A DNA stretch of 64,000 bases from Brasenia schreberi (GCA_036023115.1 JAYKKT010000089.1:10194001-10258000), one strand, 5' to 3'; shown: positions 44,752-58,305, counted from the stretch's first letter. The notes: generated by a model not told the origin, from the letters alone. Numbers and translations: made by a program.

Positions 44752-47700
44752 TTAATGTCTCTTCTTCTCACGTCTCCTGCTACCATCATCATCACCACCA
44801 TCACTGTAAGACTGTGGCCTCCGCTTGCGGTGCCTCCCTTCACTTTCACTAACGGTACTAAACTTCTGTTTGGGGCGGCGCCTCCCATTGCTTTCACTGT
44901 CACTGTGGGACGTCCTCTTACGCTTTGCATGCCTTCTATCACTCTCACTACTGCTATCGGATTCTGACTCAGATGAAGAATCTGAATCACCAGATTCAGA
45001 TCCGCTGGAACTCCCAGATTCGTCATCAGACTCGGACGAGGAATCCTCTGGTTTCTGTTGTTGCATGATGAGGCGAGGCATGTCTTTCAAATATTGTCTC
45101 AAGTTCTCGGTGATGCCACCCAAACCAATAGATGTAAAGAAATTGATTGAGAATCTGGCGTTTTTGGGGTTATCCCTGGGAAAGATGGACTCGAAAGATT
45201 CTTGCATTGTTGGTTCACTTAATCTCTCATTAAGAGTCCGTATGCCAAGTTGCTCGGCCAATTCCTGCCAATGATACGTTACAGTAATACAATTGAATTA
45301 CTGGGTCACAAGAGGTGGAATAAAGGAAGCATGAAAATCATTAAACTGAATCACATACCTGAAATAGAATTTTTATGAAGATGCGAGAAGATGAGGTTGT
45401 GTCCTCCTCGGTCAGACGAATATAAGCCAATACATGCCATGGCAATGCATCTGTACCTAGGAGATGGGCGAAGAACTTGGCAACATTACGCAGCTTATTC
45501 GTCTCAAGGCGGTGTATCATCGAATACTGTTGCACAAAACACTTCTCAAAGTTCTCCTGGTGTACCTTGTTGATCATGCAAAACCTCTGGCCTAGAAGAC
45601 CATAGTACCGGAGATATGTTCTTTCTTGGCTGCAACATTCTAAAAGCATGATACATAACTCCATCTGCATGATCAAATCAAGTTAAAGACTTGCAATTGA
45701 GGTCCTCATAAAAGTTTCACACACACGCACCACACACACACACAGTTTAATTCTTCCAAACCAATAACAGCATCAAAGAGAGTTGAACTGACATCTTAAC
45801 AAAACTCACATAAGCATTATTGTACAACAACAACTAAGCCTTTTACCATACTAGACGGGGTCGGCTACATGTATTCTTTGTTTCCACTTTCTACGTAGCT
45901 GTATCATGTGCCATGTTAGCTGTTATTCTTTATTGTTTCATTCCGACACTTTTGTGGTTGTCCTCTGCCTTTTTTAATACTTTTAAATTTTAGTTTTTCA
46001 TACCTTCTTACAGGGGCTTCTTTTGATTTTCTTTCTATATATTCAAACCATCTTAAACTACATTCTCTCATATTCTCGTTTTATCTTCTATTGGTGTCAC
46101 TCTCAATTTATTTCTAATAACCTCATTATGTATATGGTCTTCCCGTGTATGACCACTCATTCATCTTCATTTCTGCCACGAACATCTTTTATACATGTTG
46201 ATGATTAATTGCTCAACATTCATAACAATAAGACATGATAGGTCTAATTGCTGCTCTATAATATTTACCTTTAACTTTAATAATATCTTCTTATCACAAA
46301 GAATACCTGATGCTCCCCTCCATTCTAACCAACTTGCATTAATTCTATATGTAACATCTCCGTTAACTCTTCCATCACTATGAAAAAATGACCCTAGGTA
46401 TTTAGGGTATGTAATGTGTGCCAATTTTAATTTATATGTCCGCTGAAGTAATGAAATGATCAAACTTACATTTCATATATTATGTCTTTGTTATGCTAAG
46501 TCAGAACCTTTTACTTTCTAATGTTTTTTTCCATAATTCCAATTTTCTATTAACTTTTTCCTTAAACTCCTCGACTAACACAATATCATCTGCAAATAAG
46601 AGACACCAAGGTACTCTTGAATATGTTTTGTTAACTCAACAATTACCATTATAAACAAGTATGGACTTAAAGATGATCCTTGATGTAACCCAATGTTAAC
46701 TTAAAAGAAAGAAGTTTGTCATTCTTTCGTAAGTCCTCACATATGTTTTTGCACCATCGTAAATAAGGTTTATGTACGTCAATGAGATATCTTTTTTTTT
46801 CCAAGGTTCTCCAAAAAACATCCCTCGGTACCCTATTGTAAACTTTTTCCAGATCAATAAATATAACGTGAAGTCTTTCTTTTTAATATTCTATAGGATG
46901 TTCAAAAAGGTAGTAACATAAGCATTGTAGATAAGAAAAAAGAGAACTCCATGCAGATAGTATTTTAGGAGACAATTGTCATATGCAAGGCTACCACAAA
47001 GATAAAGCATTCAAGAGAATGGCTTTGTTTACCTCCTGACCGGGCTGCAGTTTGATCTTCAATAGCTTGTGACCAGCTTCCTCAAAATCAACACTGGACA
47101 TGATAGTGAGGTAAATGGTCCTCCTCAAATTGACAAGATTTGTCTCAGTCTCATCGTTTATCTTTAAACTCTCTTCATCTTCTTCGTCAGATTCATCATC
47201 CTCTTCATCATCTGAGGCTGCATCAGAGCCTCCTTCATCCTCAGACGATTCATCACCAAGAATATCTTTTTTTAAGTCCTCATAAGCATTTTCGTGTTCC
47301 ACGAACTGTGCATCATACCTGAAGATGTCTGCCAAATAACATGGACAGAACGGAATGAACTTAAAGCCATATACATGATTCTGTAGGTGTACACAGTCGA
47401 CAACACAATGAAGATGCAAGAGCGGACGTCACCAAGAAAGTCATGAGTATAAAGTAACATGCAGGTCAGTCAATTTGAAAACCAGTTGAGCAACACTCTG
47501 TTGTTAGGCTGTTCTCAGAGCATGATTACTTTGTGATTATTGTAACAGAAGTTGCAATTTCAACTAAAATACGCTTTCAAAATTGAGTCCATATTCATGG
47601 AGCAAGATGATGAGAGTCCAAATCATGTAAGCAAGGTGGACAACGAGTAGGAGAAATAGTCATTGGAGAAGTCATTGAAAAATGTTCCCACTATGCGATC

Positions 47701-50700
47701 AAATATATATTTTTTGCATTTATTCCCAGATGGCTACTCGCTAAATTTGTAACATGTGATAGTGACCGATCACTGTGATATTCCAGAAGTTACTGGAAAG
47801 GTGCTTGAAAAGCTTTGTTTTTCATTGTGTGACATTAATGTACTCTTTCCATAAACTTACAGACTGTTACTTGCTAAAGTTGCACTATGTGGCACAGTGG
47901 CAGTGGATGATCACTGGTGGTACTTGCCCAGATTTAGGGAGCTCACAACAGTTTCCTACTCACGTTAATGTATATTGGTTCTACAGTCTGATTCTGCAAT
48001 AATCTCGATTTACATAATAATGTGTATGGGAACAAACTAATTGTTAGTCTTTCGGGTCATCATTTGTTTCTCGCAGACGATCCTAAATGGCTGACATACA
48101 TACAGCAGTATCCTATTAATGGTGTAGCATTCTCCGCATCTTGGAAAGTAGAATATCAAAAGGCTTTAGCATGTGTTGATGTTTTCTCTTTATTCTGTTT
48201 TTAAGACCAAAGAGGGTTACTAACGTAAGAAAAGGATATTAACACTCTATTCTTCTTTCGCTTCCACTTTTCATTGCCATAGCTCATATATAATATGCCC
48301 AACAGAGACAGACTTTGATCCGAGAACTTACCTAGGCCTTCTTCACCATCAATCTCATCCTCGAGAGAGAACTCATGTGTAAACTGATCTTCTTGCTCCA
48401 CAAGATCCAATTCTGGTCGGACAGCAGGATATCCCTGCACATATTGCAGAACCACATTAAAATTTCACAGATACAAGTCATTCGGAAAAAGACCAACAAA
48501 TATGCCCTAGAACTAGAGCATAAAATACAAAAAGGAAAATTTATAAATACAACTAACCTGAAATTTCGCTTTCCGTATAGCAAAAAGGCCTTCTATCAAG
48601 AATTGAACCCTTTTATCAATTTCCCCTTCATGCAAAATACCTCTCAGACGTTCAAAAATACCTGTAGCAGAACAAAAAGAAATCATATAATAGAACCTCA
48701 ACAGCATGAACACGGAGAGGATAGTGGAATGTACACTTGTACGGTAGTCCAATAACTTGGAATAAAGAAATCTTTTACCAACTTATATGTAAAAATCAAA
48801 CACAAACACATGTATGCTTTACTTGTTTACGGACTCAAAAAGAAAATATGCAAAACGAACACATAGATCTCATTACAGGTGCACATGCAAGTAATTGGAA
48901 ACATTATAATACTTCAGTAACAGAGCAACCCGAAATAGAGGATCTCCTGTAGGATTCGAATTTCAGTAAATTGGAGGCTTTGCCATCCAGTGAAATTATC
49001 ATGAAGACTTGTCATCTTTCAAAACTCTCAGACAGGAAATTAGTCAGTAAACTTAGAAAGAATACAGTAGGAAGTTAGGAACAAGCAAATCGGCAGAAGA
49101 AGGTCAGAAATATTGTTATAGGAAAGAGCACGAAAGTTAAATTTTGAACTTATTGATTCTACAGTAGGAACAAGAAAATCTGCTAGTTACTTGTGATACA
49201 GGAAAGAGCGCGAAAGTTAATTTTTGAAAGCTAACCGTGAAGGCCTTGAGGGGAAAGGTCCTGCAGCAAAGATCCACATTCCTTCACAAAACCAACTGCC
49301 ACCTGAAATGAGAGTAAAAGGTCATGAACCGTCTTGACTACTTTCAATAAGTACAAAGAGCAGCCACGAAAATATGACCAACATAGACCAGTACGCAATA
49401 ACAGCCAACCTCTACACTGTCATCAGTGGGATTTTCCAAAAGTACAGTGAGTAACTCCAAAGCAATAATTTCATGAGCAACTTGCTGATTTACAAGGTGA
49501 GCAATAAACCTGATTGCTGCGAGCAATAGCGGCTGCATTGAAACAGAAAACGAAAAGAATGGATTAAGCATACGCATTTAAGGAAACAATTATTAAACAG
49601 ATACATGATTATGAAACTGACCTTGTCATTTCGCTTATATGCCCTTTTAAGACGCAAAATGATTCTTTTCAGAAGCAGTTTACCCACTTCAGGAAATTTG
49701 GTGTTGACAACAGCAACCAAAGCAGAAAAGACATCAGTAAATCCAGGAGATGCCATTTGAGATTTCAAACAGGACCTGCAAAAAAGCCCTCTTCCACGAA
49801 TCAAATTCTCACTGAACAATTCGGGGATGATGTTCTTTACGTTAGACGCATTGACCTTGTTTACGAGCCCATTTATACTCTTGCGAAGTGCATCCCATGT
49901 CAATCTTTGGTACTCTTCACTACTCTTGTCCTCTACATTCTTCATCATCTGTGCAAGCTTGAATGGTGGTATATAGATACCACCACTTCTTCCCACATTC
50001 ATCTCAACATCTCTTCTATTTGATCTTTCTTCCCTTTCTCCCTGACTCCCTTGTCGCGAGTTTTCTCCCTTTCCATCTTCAGTTTTTTCATAATGGTGCC
50101 TTCTTCTATCTTCTCTTTCATCAAGATCGTCATCATTACCGTGTCTTCTGCTCGACCTACCGTCTCTTTCTCTTTGATTTCTGTATCTTGATGATTGTCT
50201 ATCATCCTCCTCAGGTCGTCTCCTTCTTCCCTCTCGACGCCGTCGATCATCATCATCATAACCATCCTCCCTAATATTCGATTCTTTTTCCTTTTCTCTA
50301 TACTCTTTGAGTCTTGGAGCTCGTACCCTCTCATCTTCGTCCGCTTTTTTGTCGTCCTCTTGATCGAAAGTATCTCGCCTACCGTCCGATCTTCTCTCAC
50401 TTTCTCTGAGATTCCTCGATCTCGGCAGTTCTCCCTCCTCGTCCTCGCTAGAATCGTTACGGTGCCGCCTTCTTCTCTCTGCAGCATCGTCCTCTTCTCG
50501 CCCTTCGTAGTTTTCCGGTCTCCGCCATCCTCCACTACGAGGGATTTCACCGCGTCCTCCGTCATCTTTGTCGTTTCTGTCGTCGTTCTTCCTTCCACCA
50601 CGAGATTCCCACCTAGAATTTTCAATGTCAGTGTCTCTGCCGGAATCCTGCAGGGGGCGCCTCTCATCGTCCTCCTCTTCGACTGTAGGGTTTTCAGGTT

Positions 50701-50791
50701 TTCCATCGCGAACACTCGCATACTTGCTTCCAGAAACCCTAGAATCGTAACGATCCCATGCTTTTCCCCTCTCGCTTCGTACACCTCCCAT
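44752..50791 (-). CDS. CWC22: pre-mRNA-splicing factor CWC22 homolog
   Basis: Eight coding exons on the minus strand (49622-50791, 49410-49532, 49236-49302, 48558-48661, 48332-48434, 47033-47328, 45359-45664, 44752-45264), all GT..AG with matching phases, give 893 residues plus stop, the usual plant length. Residues 1-268 are an Arg/Asp/Glu-rich low-complexity tail; [14 protein letters not shown] follows at about 270; the MIF4G domain spans about 298-488 ([59 protein letters not shown]); an acidic Ser/Asp/Glu linker is at about 545-583; the MA3 domain is at about 585-700 ([30 protein letters not shown]); a Ser/Glu-Arg tail ends REKKRH. Family knowledge: CWC22 is a spliceosomal protein that recruits eIF4A3 for exon-junction complex assembly in the nucleus. 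I chose the ATG of MGGVRSERG; an in-frame ATG at 50944 would add 51 unlikely residues. No frame damage is seen; intron 6 carries an RTE LINE. Confidence 0.97.
45819..46915 (-). mobile_element. RTE LINE, 5'-truncated, in CWC22 intron
   Basis: About 1.1 kb of minus-strand RTE sequence, from the TTG tail at 45824 to the middle of the reverse transcriptase (FIDLEK region near 46850). It lies between ACATAAGCATT at 45808-45818 and the same 11-mer at 46916-46926, a likely target duplication. It is full of stops, in sense orientation relative to CWC22, between the exons ending at 47033 and starting at 45664. Confidence 0.88.
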
Positions 50792-50944
50792 ACTCTCCCA
50801 AGCCCTAAATTTTACACTCTTATTAACGAATCCCCGCACACAATTTGCGAATGAAAAGAGGGTTAAAGAGGAAGCGAAGGAACAAAGAGAAATCTCACAC
50901 TGCAACCACACAAGAAACAGAGACGGGGAGAGAAGCAACCCCAA

Positions 50945-53243
50945 GAGAGAGGGGGAGAGAAAGTGTCACCGTCCCTCCACCGGACCAGCAGATTCTGATC
51001 CCTGGAAACTCCAGGTGATGGCAGCTCTTCAACCGAGATCCGGCCTGACGTATACCGGCATCGTTCTCACCCCTCTACCTAGCTAATAGCGCTCGGCACT
51101 CATGCTCTCACTCCCCTAACACAAACCCACTCGGCTGGTTGAGAACAACGAGGGCAAGAAGCAGATGAAGAAGAGTAGGTTCTCTCTCCTCTTCGCATGT
51201 GAACTTTTTATCCGTAATGGCTGAATCTATCACATCACACGTCAAAGAGAGGTTTATATTTGTAGTCCCAAATTTAAACCTAAAGAAAAACGAATCTTAA
51301 AGACCCGCTCCGTATAAGGACTCAATGCCGAAATCACTAGACTCAGACCCAAGACCCAATTAAGCTAAACCTAATACTAGGGTTCATACCCAATTAAGCT
51401 AAACCTAATACTAGGGTTCATACCCGACCCAAGACCCAATTAACCGGATCTTTATATGAACTCTTGACCAATCAACAACTAGCAGCCAACTTTTTCTTTA
51501 ATAACTCATTACAGATGAATAATTATACACCCAACCTAAGTTTTCCTAGCTCGCGCTCATCAAACATGTTAAAGTTTATATTGGGGGTATGTGCCACTAT
51601 AACAAAGTTTTAGATAAGGAAAAACTAGAACACATCTAGAGGAGTTCACCATCATAAACCTTCATTTTAAACATTTAAAGCAATAACTAATTAGATCATA
51701 AAAGAAACATAAGTATTGTGATCAACAGGGATGACTCAATTCGAATGACACTTGTGTGATCCCATTGGATGATGCGAGAGAACATTGACCCCCATTCGAG
51801 TGACACTTGTTTTGGTTTTGGTTCGTTTCATAAAAGGTTGAACCAAAACATAATCAGGTGGTCTCCAGTTCCGGTTCTTGGTCAAGTTTGGTTGTGGTTG
51901 GAACATTTGGACTGGTTCCCAACCGGCCATGTCTAGACCCCTCTCCGTGTTTGGGCCACCTCAAAAGGGCATAGGCAAAGTAAGGCATTTGCCTCACCTT
52001 AAATCTAATGAAATCTAAAACAGTAAGGCAATTGCCTTAGGCCCCAAACTTTTTAAAACTCATCACAATATCAATTCCATAGGCCCCAAAATTATTTAGA
52101 TACGTAATTTTGGGCTCCGAATTTCAGAGCTACACTTGCAAACACTCAATTTTTGAGGCCGCGATTTTTTTGAATCTTGTATTAGGCCCTCAATTTAGAA
52201 ATTTTACTTTAGTCCTCCACTAGTGTTGAGAGCCACCCCCGCCATTCAAACACATCTTCTTTGCCTCTTTCCATCAAGATACCCTGGAAAAGCAATGAGC
52301 TTAAATCCTACAAAAAATAAAAGAAAATAACATTTAGAATGTGGATCCGTTTAGTAATTTATGGTGATATGTAATGCCTTGGACATATTATGTTATGCAT
52401 GTATCTATTAAGAACCTAATTTCGAACTACCACAGAATATTTAATCTGCAAGCCAAAGTTTTGTATAGTAGCGTTCCTATTATATGTTTGTAATTTGTAG
52501 AAAGGATTGCTTGTTCATACGAACTCATGCACGGATCATTGCTTTCGGAACTATAATATGATGGTAGTGAGGGGCGGTTATTGTAAAGCCGAGGTGGTCA
52601 TTTCTTGGCAACCTTATCACAGAAATGGTTGGATTGGTCATCCAACCCCTACCTGTGGTAGCGGTTACGAAAATGGGTCGTAACAGTCGGTCGGTTATAA
52701 ATGAGTTTGGTAACCAACTTGATAAAGGATCATAGGAAAGCCCAGCAAGAAATCCGACGGGGAAGGATCAGGCACTACTCTATAAATACAGAGCAATGCA
52801 TAGTAAAAATATATAGAAGAAAAGAACTAAAATTCCTCTCTGAAAAACCGGTTGTGTGGAAACCGAAAAACAACCAAAACCCTTACCATGTTACATGTGA
52901 ATCCACTCCTCAAGGAAGAAGAAGGTCGATTGTTGGTGCGTACCAAAAGCAAGGAGGCTAAAAACTGTCAAGGAATGTCGCAGTGAATATCGAGAACGTG
53001 TGCCGAAGTTCAACATTGTTATCTGGGCCTCGTTCATCCTGCAAAAAAAGGTACGTGGTTAATTTATGTAAAAAGAGAGAAGAAATTTGAGAGTTTATAC
53101 AAAAAAAAACTAAGAAAGGAAAGAGAACACCCTTGGCGGAATACTGTCAGATACCACAATTTGTGGCCTCAGACAGCTGGAAAGCAAATCGACAAAACAA
53201 CCGAAAAAGATACAGAACCAGAAGGGAAAGAGCCTAACGGCTG
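50945..53243. other. CWC22 upstream and distal intergenic DNA
   Basis: The first few hundred bases presumably hold the CWC22 promoter; I see no decisive TATA box. From about 52680 to 53030 there is LTR-like sequence (ACTCTATAAATACAGAG near 52778) without defined ends. No coding similarity is recognised. Confidence 0.3.
51355..51422. repeat. 34-bp perfect tandem duplication
   Basis: Two adjacent identical 34-bp units, each containing CCCAATTAAGCTAAACC and TACTAGGGTTCAT. Confidence 0.9.
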
Positions 53244-53550
53244 GAGACCAGCTGAAAGGGAAAACCCAGGCAACTAGAGGGCCAACCAAAGGTAAAGAAC
53301 CTCGCGGCATGAGTCCAGCCAAAAGGAAAAGCCCAGGCAACCAAAGGGTCAACCAAAGGCAAAGAGTCTGCAACTTGAGACCAGCCGAAAGGGAAAACCC
53401 AGGCAACTGGAGGGCCAGCCAAAGGCAAAGACCTTGGCAGCCTGAGGCCAAACGAAAGGCAAGAGTGAGGCAGCCAGAGGGCCAATCGAAGAGATTGACT
53501 CAAGCAGTTGTAGGCCAGTTGGAAGCGAGACCGCAGGCAAAGGAGAGGCA
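53244..53550. repeat. 67-bp minisatellite, about 4.6 copies
   Basis: Units start at 53244, 53311, 53377, 53444 and about 53511 with GAGACCAGC-like heads, then AAAGGGAAAACCCAGGCAAC and GAGGGCCAACCAAAGG. Copies diverge towards the right. Open frames across it are repeat artefacts: a Pro/Gly/Leu-rich reading appears on the minus strand and Arg/Gln-rich on the plus. Confidence 0.85.
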
Positions 53551-54376
53551 GAGCGCCCCCTCCTCTCTCTCTCTCTCATTCCTTCTCTCTCTCCTCCCCT
53601 TATACGGGTTGCGAAACCGCCCACCGTTTTCGAAAAATAGTGGGTGAAAACCAACGGTTTTCTGAAACCGCCCATGATTTTAGAAAACTGTCGACAGTTT
53701 TTAGAAAACTGCCTCGAGCATCGGACTAAAAAGTACATTTTTCTCTGTCTAGTTTTTGAAATTACAATTTGCCACATGGTTAAATTACGAAAATATTAAA
53801 ATATTTTTGGGTAAAAATACAATTTTACCCTTAAGCGGGTGAACCTATTGAGTTGCCCTCTAACCATTTTTTAAAATTACAGAATACCAAGACATTAAAT
53901 TACTTTGCTGTCTCGCCTTATAACAAATTCACAGTTCTGCCATTGTATTAAAAGACAAGGTTGCTCTTATCTTTTTGAAAATTTATAATTTTGGATTTAA
54001 AAATAAAATTATGAATTTACTCCCAATTAGTGACGAATTTCTCAAAAAACCACACACCAATTTTACTATTTTGTCCTTAGTCTTTTTACAAAATTACAAA
54101 ACCGAACAAATAGATAAAATTACAGCTTTACTCCTAGTGTTTTGGAAATTATCGGAAGTAGATTTTTTTTGGAAAAATTACAGATTTATTCTCAGTTTGA
54201 TTCTATAGTAGAATCAGGTTATTAAAACTCAAAATGATCCTTAAAACTTTTATAAGAAAGGATCGGGTCCATCGGAGATGAGGTGGCGAGCTACAGGATC
54301 CATGAAGAGCTCAGTGATAACTTGATCAACTTAGCCAAATGGGCTTGGTCCATTTGAACCATGGTCTCTATATCAA

Positions 54377-54742
54377 TGTTTCCAAAACGGCTTTTGAACT
54401 GGATTGGTTTCGAAAATGATTCAGAGAATCAACCCAAATGGGTTCTTAAACTCACACACACATATACTCTCTCACACATATATAGAGAGAGATTAATTCA
54501 TGTTTTCCAATTGGCTTTTGAACTTGATTAGTTTCGAAAATGACTCAGAGAATCAGCCCAAACCAGTTCTTAAACTCACTCTGTCTCGTGCATGCGCACA
54601 CACTCTCTCTCTCTCTCTCACATATATAGAGAGAGATTAGTTCATGTTTCCCAATTGGCTTTTGAACTTGATTAGTTTCGAAAATGACTAAGAGAATCAG
54701 CCCAAACCAGTTCTTAAACTCACTCTCTCTCTCACGAGCGCG

Positions 54743-54778
<36 letters not shown>

Positions 54779-54798
54779 ATAGAGAGATATTAGTTCAT
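54377..54798. repeat. three tandem copies of a 124-154-bp unit
   Basis: Copies start at 54377, 54501 and 54645. Each reads TTGGCTTTTGAACTTGATTA-like, TTTCGAAAATGACTCAGAG, ATCAGCCCAAACCAGTTCTT, a CA/CT/TA simple-sequence patch, then GAGAGAGATTAGTTCATG. Length differences come from the microsatellite part. Confidence 0.85.
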
Positions 54799-54860
54799 GC
54801 ATACATCCATTTATTTTTAAATATTCTTAAAGATCTCGACCGTTGAATCAATAAGATCAG

Positions 54861-55166
54861 TGATTGAAATTTAAATTTTAAAAATAAAAAAAATACCTTG
54901 ATAGTTTTTGCAGGTGCATTAGATGTACTCAATACTATTTACTTTACATATCACAATATTAATCTTAAAGATAGAACAGTTGAAATCATAAAGAAGATTA
55001 GAGAATTAATGAGTGATTGAAATTTAAATTTTAAAAATAAAAAAAATACCTTGATAGTTTTTGCAGGTGCATTAGATGTACTCAATACTATTTACTTTAC
55101 ATATCACAATATTAATCTTAAAGATAGAACAGTTGAAATCATAAAGAAGATTAGAGAATTAATGAG
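54861..55166. repeat. 153-bp perfect tandem duplication
   Basis: 54861-55013 and 55014-55166 appear identical base for base, from TGATTGAAATTTAAATTT to GAGAATTAATGAG. It lies directly between the three-copy repeat and a TA/CATA array. Confidence 0.92.
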
Positions 55167-55263
55167 TATATATATATATATACATATATATACATACATA
55201 TATATACATATATATACATACATATATATATACATACATATATATACATATATATAGATATAC

Positions 55264-55320
<57 letters not shown>
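55167..55320. repeat. TATATACA array ending in a GA tract
   Basis: Alternating TATATATA and CATATATACATA words run to about 55302, then switch to (GA)n before TTCATGTAAGACAATCCA. The same TA-to-GA switch recurs at 56640-56686 and 58490. Confidence 0.85.
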
Positions 55321-55719
55321 TTCATGTAAGACAATCCATAGAGAGATTCATGTAAGACAATCCATGTAGTTTCTTAAATAAATTGACTCTATGGTTTTTG
55401 TATTTTCTTTTGTACTTCGAGTAAGTCGTCTGCCTAACCTTGCGAAACAATCCGTATGGTTTCTTACATAAATTTGACCGACTCCACGGACTTTTTGGTT
55501 TTGTATTGGTCTTCCAGTGAGTCAGGCGCCTCACCTTGGGCCACGAATATTCAATATGTTTGTTGTAGAGCTTAAACCTTTCCTAACAAAGTTCTAACAA
55601 GGAAACTTTTAAAATTAATTAAACATATTGCTTAAATGAAGTTATTAAAAAAAAGTTATAAGAAGCATCAGCAGGATGTAGAGCGGAAATCATATAAACC
55701 TTCAATAAAAAAGTTGTGA

Positions 55720-55890
55720 GAAACTACATGGTCAACAGACGAAAATGATGAAGACTACAAGATTATTGAAAGAAAAATCTTGCTTTGTTGGAGTTAAATC
55801 TTAATATAGTGGAAGATTAAGCTCTATAGCAGCAAAAAATTCATGTATGTGACCCCATCTAGCACGGAGAAATGCTTTGTTGTTGTTGTC
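55720..55890 (+). mobile_element. diverged RTE LINE 3' end
   Basis: The stretch ends CATGTATGTGACCCCATCTAG, AAATGCTTTGTTGTTGTTG, matching the RTE terminus with several changes; upstream similarity is weak. Confidence 0.6.
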
Positions 55891-55894
55891 GATA

Positions 55895-56620
55895 TTGCAT
55901 AAATCAGCAAGCTACTGTCAAAAGATTTATTTAATGGAAAAACCGGATCTTGTCCATTGATTTTGAGTGACATAAGTATAATTTTAAATTTTTAATAGAT
56001 TTTGAAAAGTACCAAGAATATTGTTATTGTACTCATGCCACACAAAAGAATAGGTGAATATAAGTGGACAACATCAGAGCTGACTAGGATCCAATTGCTC
56101 TTATTTAATATAAACTTATTCTCATAGAACCAATTATTTTCCACGGTTAGATTGTTCGCTTAGAGCCTTAGACTTGATGAGCTCGTGTTTGTTCTTTCTC
56201 CCAAGATCATGATGTTTTCCCATCTATTTCATGAGAAAGATTCATATTGATCTTGAATGAAAAGTTTCCTGAGAAAATACTTTCTCAAGGAAAATATTAT
56301 TAGTGTGGGGCTTTAATCGTGAAATAAGTCCAACTCGATGCAGTATCCAATTTTTGCCCTCAATTATAAAGCTAGATCCCTTAGGGGTCCAACTCCGAAT
56401 CAATTTATGACCAGTTCAGTATCTATAGCACATTAGGTTCGAATCTCCCATCTGCCTAACCCCATGAAGAGAGAAAACCAAACTGAACTCCAGACTGCAT
56501 CAAATGCTCTACAAATGCCATATCAGCCATATCCATTAATGGAGTCAGTCTGATGATATTTCGTACACAGATATATATATATATATATGCAAGACAATGT
56601 GATATGCAAGACAATGTGTG
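55895..56620. other. intergenic DNA, nothing recognised
   Basis: AT-rich, with no gene or clear repeat apart from a short TA tract at 56570-56588. Confidence 0.3.

Positions 56621-56624
<4 letters not shown>

Positions 56625-56686
<62 letters not shown>
56625..56686. repeat. TA tract switching to GA tract
   Basis: About 17 TA units followed by about 14 GA units, then TTAGATCTTGATCACCCCATG. Confidence 0.9.
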
Positions 56687-56689
<3 letters not shown>

Positions 56690-56979
56690 GATCTTGATCA
56701 CCCCATGTTGCCCTTACTTTCTAGAAACATGAGCTTAATAATATTGTCTTATGAACTTTTGCAAAACTCTTAAAAAATTTAAATTTCACTAGTGCCACAT
56801 AAAAGTAATGGGTGAGCATGTTAATGAACGAGAGGATTCAATTTTCATGTATATATATATATGTATCATTTACATTCTTTTAAATACTCTTGTTACTTTG
56901 TATGTGATACTTGTATCCCAAAAGTAAAGAGGTGGGGATGAGTGTGCATATGTCGGACAATGCAGGATCCAATTTTCGT

Positions 56980-57191
<212 letters not shown>

Positions 57192-57211
57192 ATTTGAATC
57201 TTGCTCACACT

Positions 57212-58305
57212 TAGAGGTGAGCATAATTCGGTTTTAACCGAATTACTGAATAGAGAAATCTTGTTTGGTTCGGTTTTCTTAAATATCGGTTCGGGTTTGG
57301 TTTAGAATTTAAAAGTATTTCGGTTTTTGGTTCGGTTTGTGTTCTATAAGGTTCAAAATCGAAAAACCGATATATTAAACGTTAAACCCATTAAACCAGC
57401 TCCCCTCTCTCCCGTGCAACCCCTCCTCTTTCCCGTGCCCTAATTTCTTCTCGTCTCTTTGTCCCAATATTTCTAGGTTGCCCTTACACAACCATGATTC
57501 TTCTCTACGAACCACGTGAGCACAACTGTGGAAACCATCACGGATTGTTTGATGGGGAACAATCTTCATCACTATCAATAATCTCAGTTTGGTTGACAAC
57601 TTGACAACAATCATCTACGTTAATCTCCTATAAATGCTTTTCATTTTCCCATGCCAAATCCCTCCCATTTGAGGTTTGGCATTTCAGTTTTGATATTACC
57701 TTTCGGATTGCATGATTGTGATTTTGGGGGCAGATTGTTTATGTAAAGATAGGGTTTTGAGCTTTCTGAAAAGTTGTTCATTCTTGCCGTTATTGTCTAT
57801 TTGTTCTTCTTTCTACTCGTTACTTTGATGTTATTGTCTATTGGTTCTTCTTTCTACTCGTTACTTTGATTGGTGTTGTGCTACGCAAGAGAAGACAAAG
57901 GAATAGAGGAAGGAAGGTACGGGGTTTAGCTGGTTTGATGTCATGTTTTTAGAACGTTGTCTTGTTCTAGCTTGATTGAAGGGCATTCTCCGTTGAGGAT
58001 TCGCTTATTTCACCTGAACCTTGAAGAGTGCACGATTGTGTAGTTCATGATCTATTTTGCTTCATGAGCTATTCCAGTAAGACAAACCCTTTTTATTCAG
58101 TGTAAATCGGTATCAGTCTCTTATTTTTCTCCTTTTACTGTGCTAATAAGTTTTCTTTACATGCATGTCTACAAAATCGAACAATTACCCGAATTGAACC
58201 ACGATTTGTTTCAGAATCGGTTGGGTTTTTCAAATTACTTCTAATTTGGTTTTCAGGTAATTCGGTTCTGAACCGAACCGACTGACACACACCCGTACCC
58301 AGACT
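57212..58305. mobile_element. possible hAT-like non-autonomous element
   Basis: The left end (TAGAGGTGAGCATAATTCGG, then TTTAACCGAATTA) and the complement of the right end (CGGTTCGGTTCAGAACCGAA, then TTACCTG) are related, and the interior is rich in CGGTTCGG/AACCGAA words near both ends. No transposase is readable. I found no convincing 8-bp target duplication, so the borders are approximate. Confidence 0.4.

Noticed and set aside
44825..45274. 149-codon plus-strand open frame
   Set aside because: Antisense shadow of the Ser/Glu-rich last exon of CWC22.
50195..50854. 219-codon plus-strand open frame
   Set aside because: It is antisense to the Arg/Asp-rich first exon of CWC22 and arises from its codon bias.
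53244..53550. Regular repeats that could suggest a CRISPR array
   Set aside because: Units are directly adjacent without unique spacers, in a plant nuclear context; it is a minisatellite.
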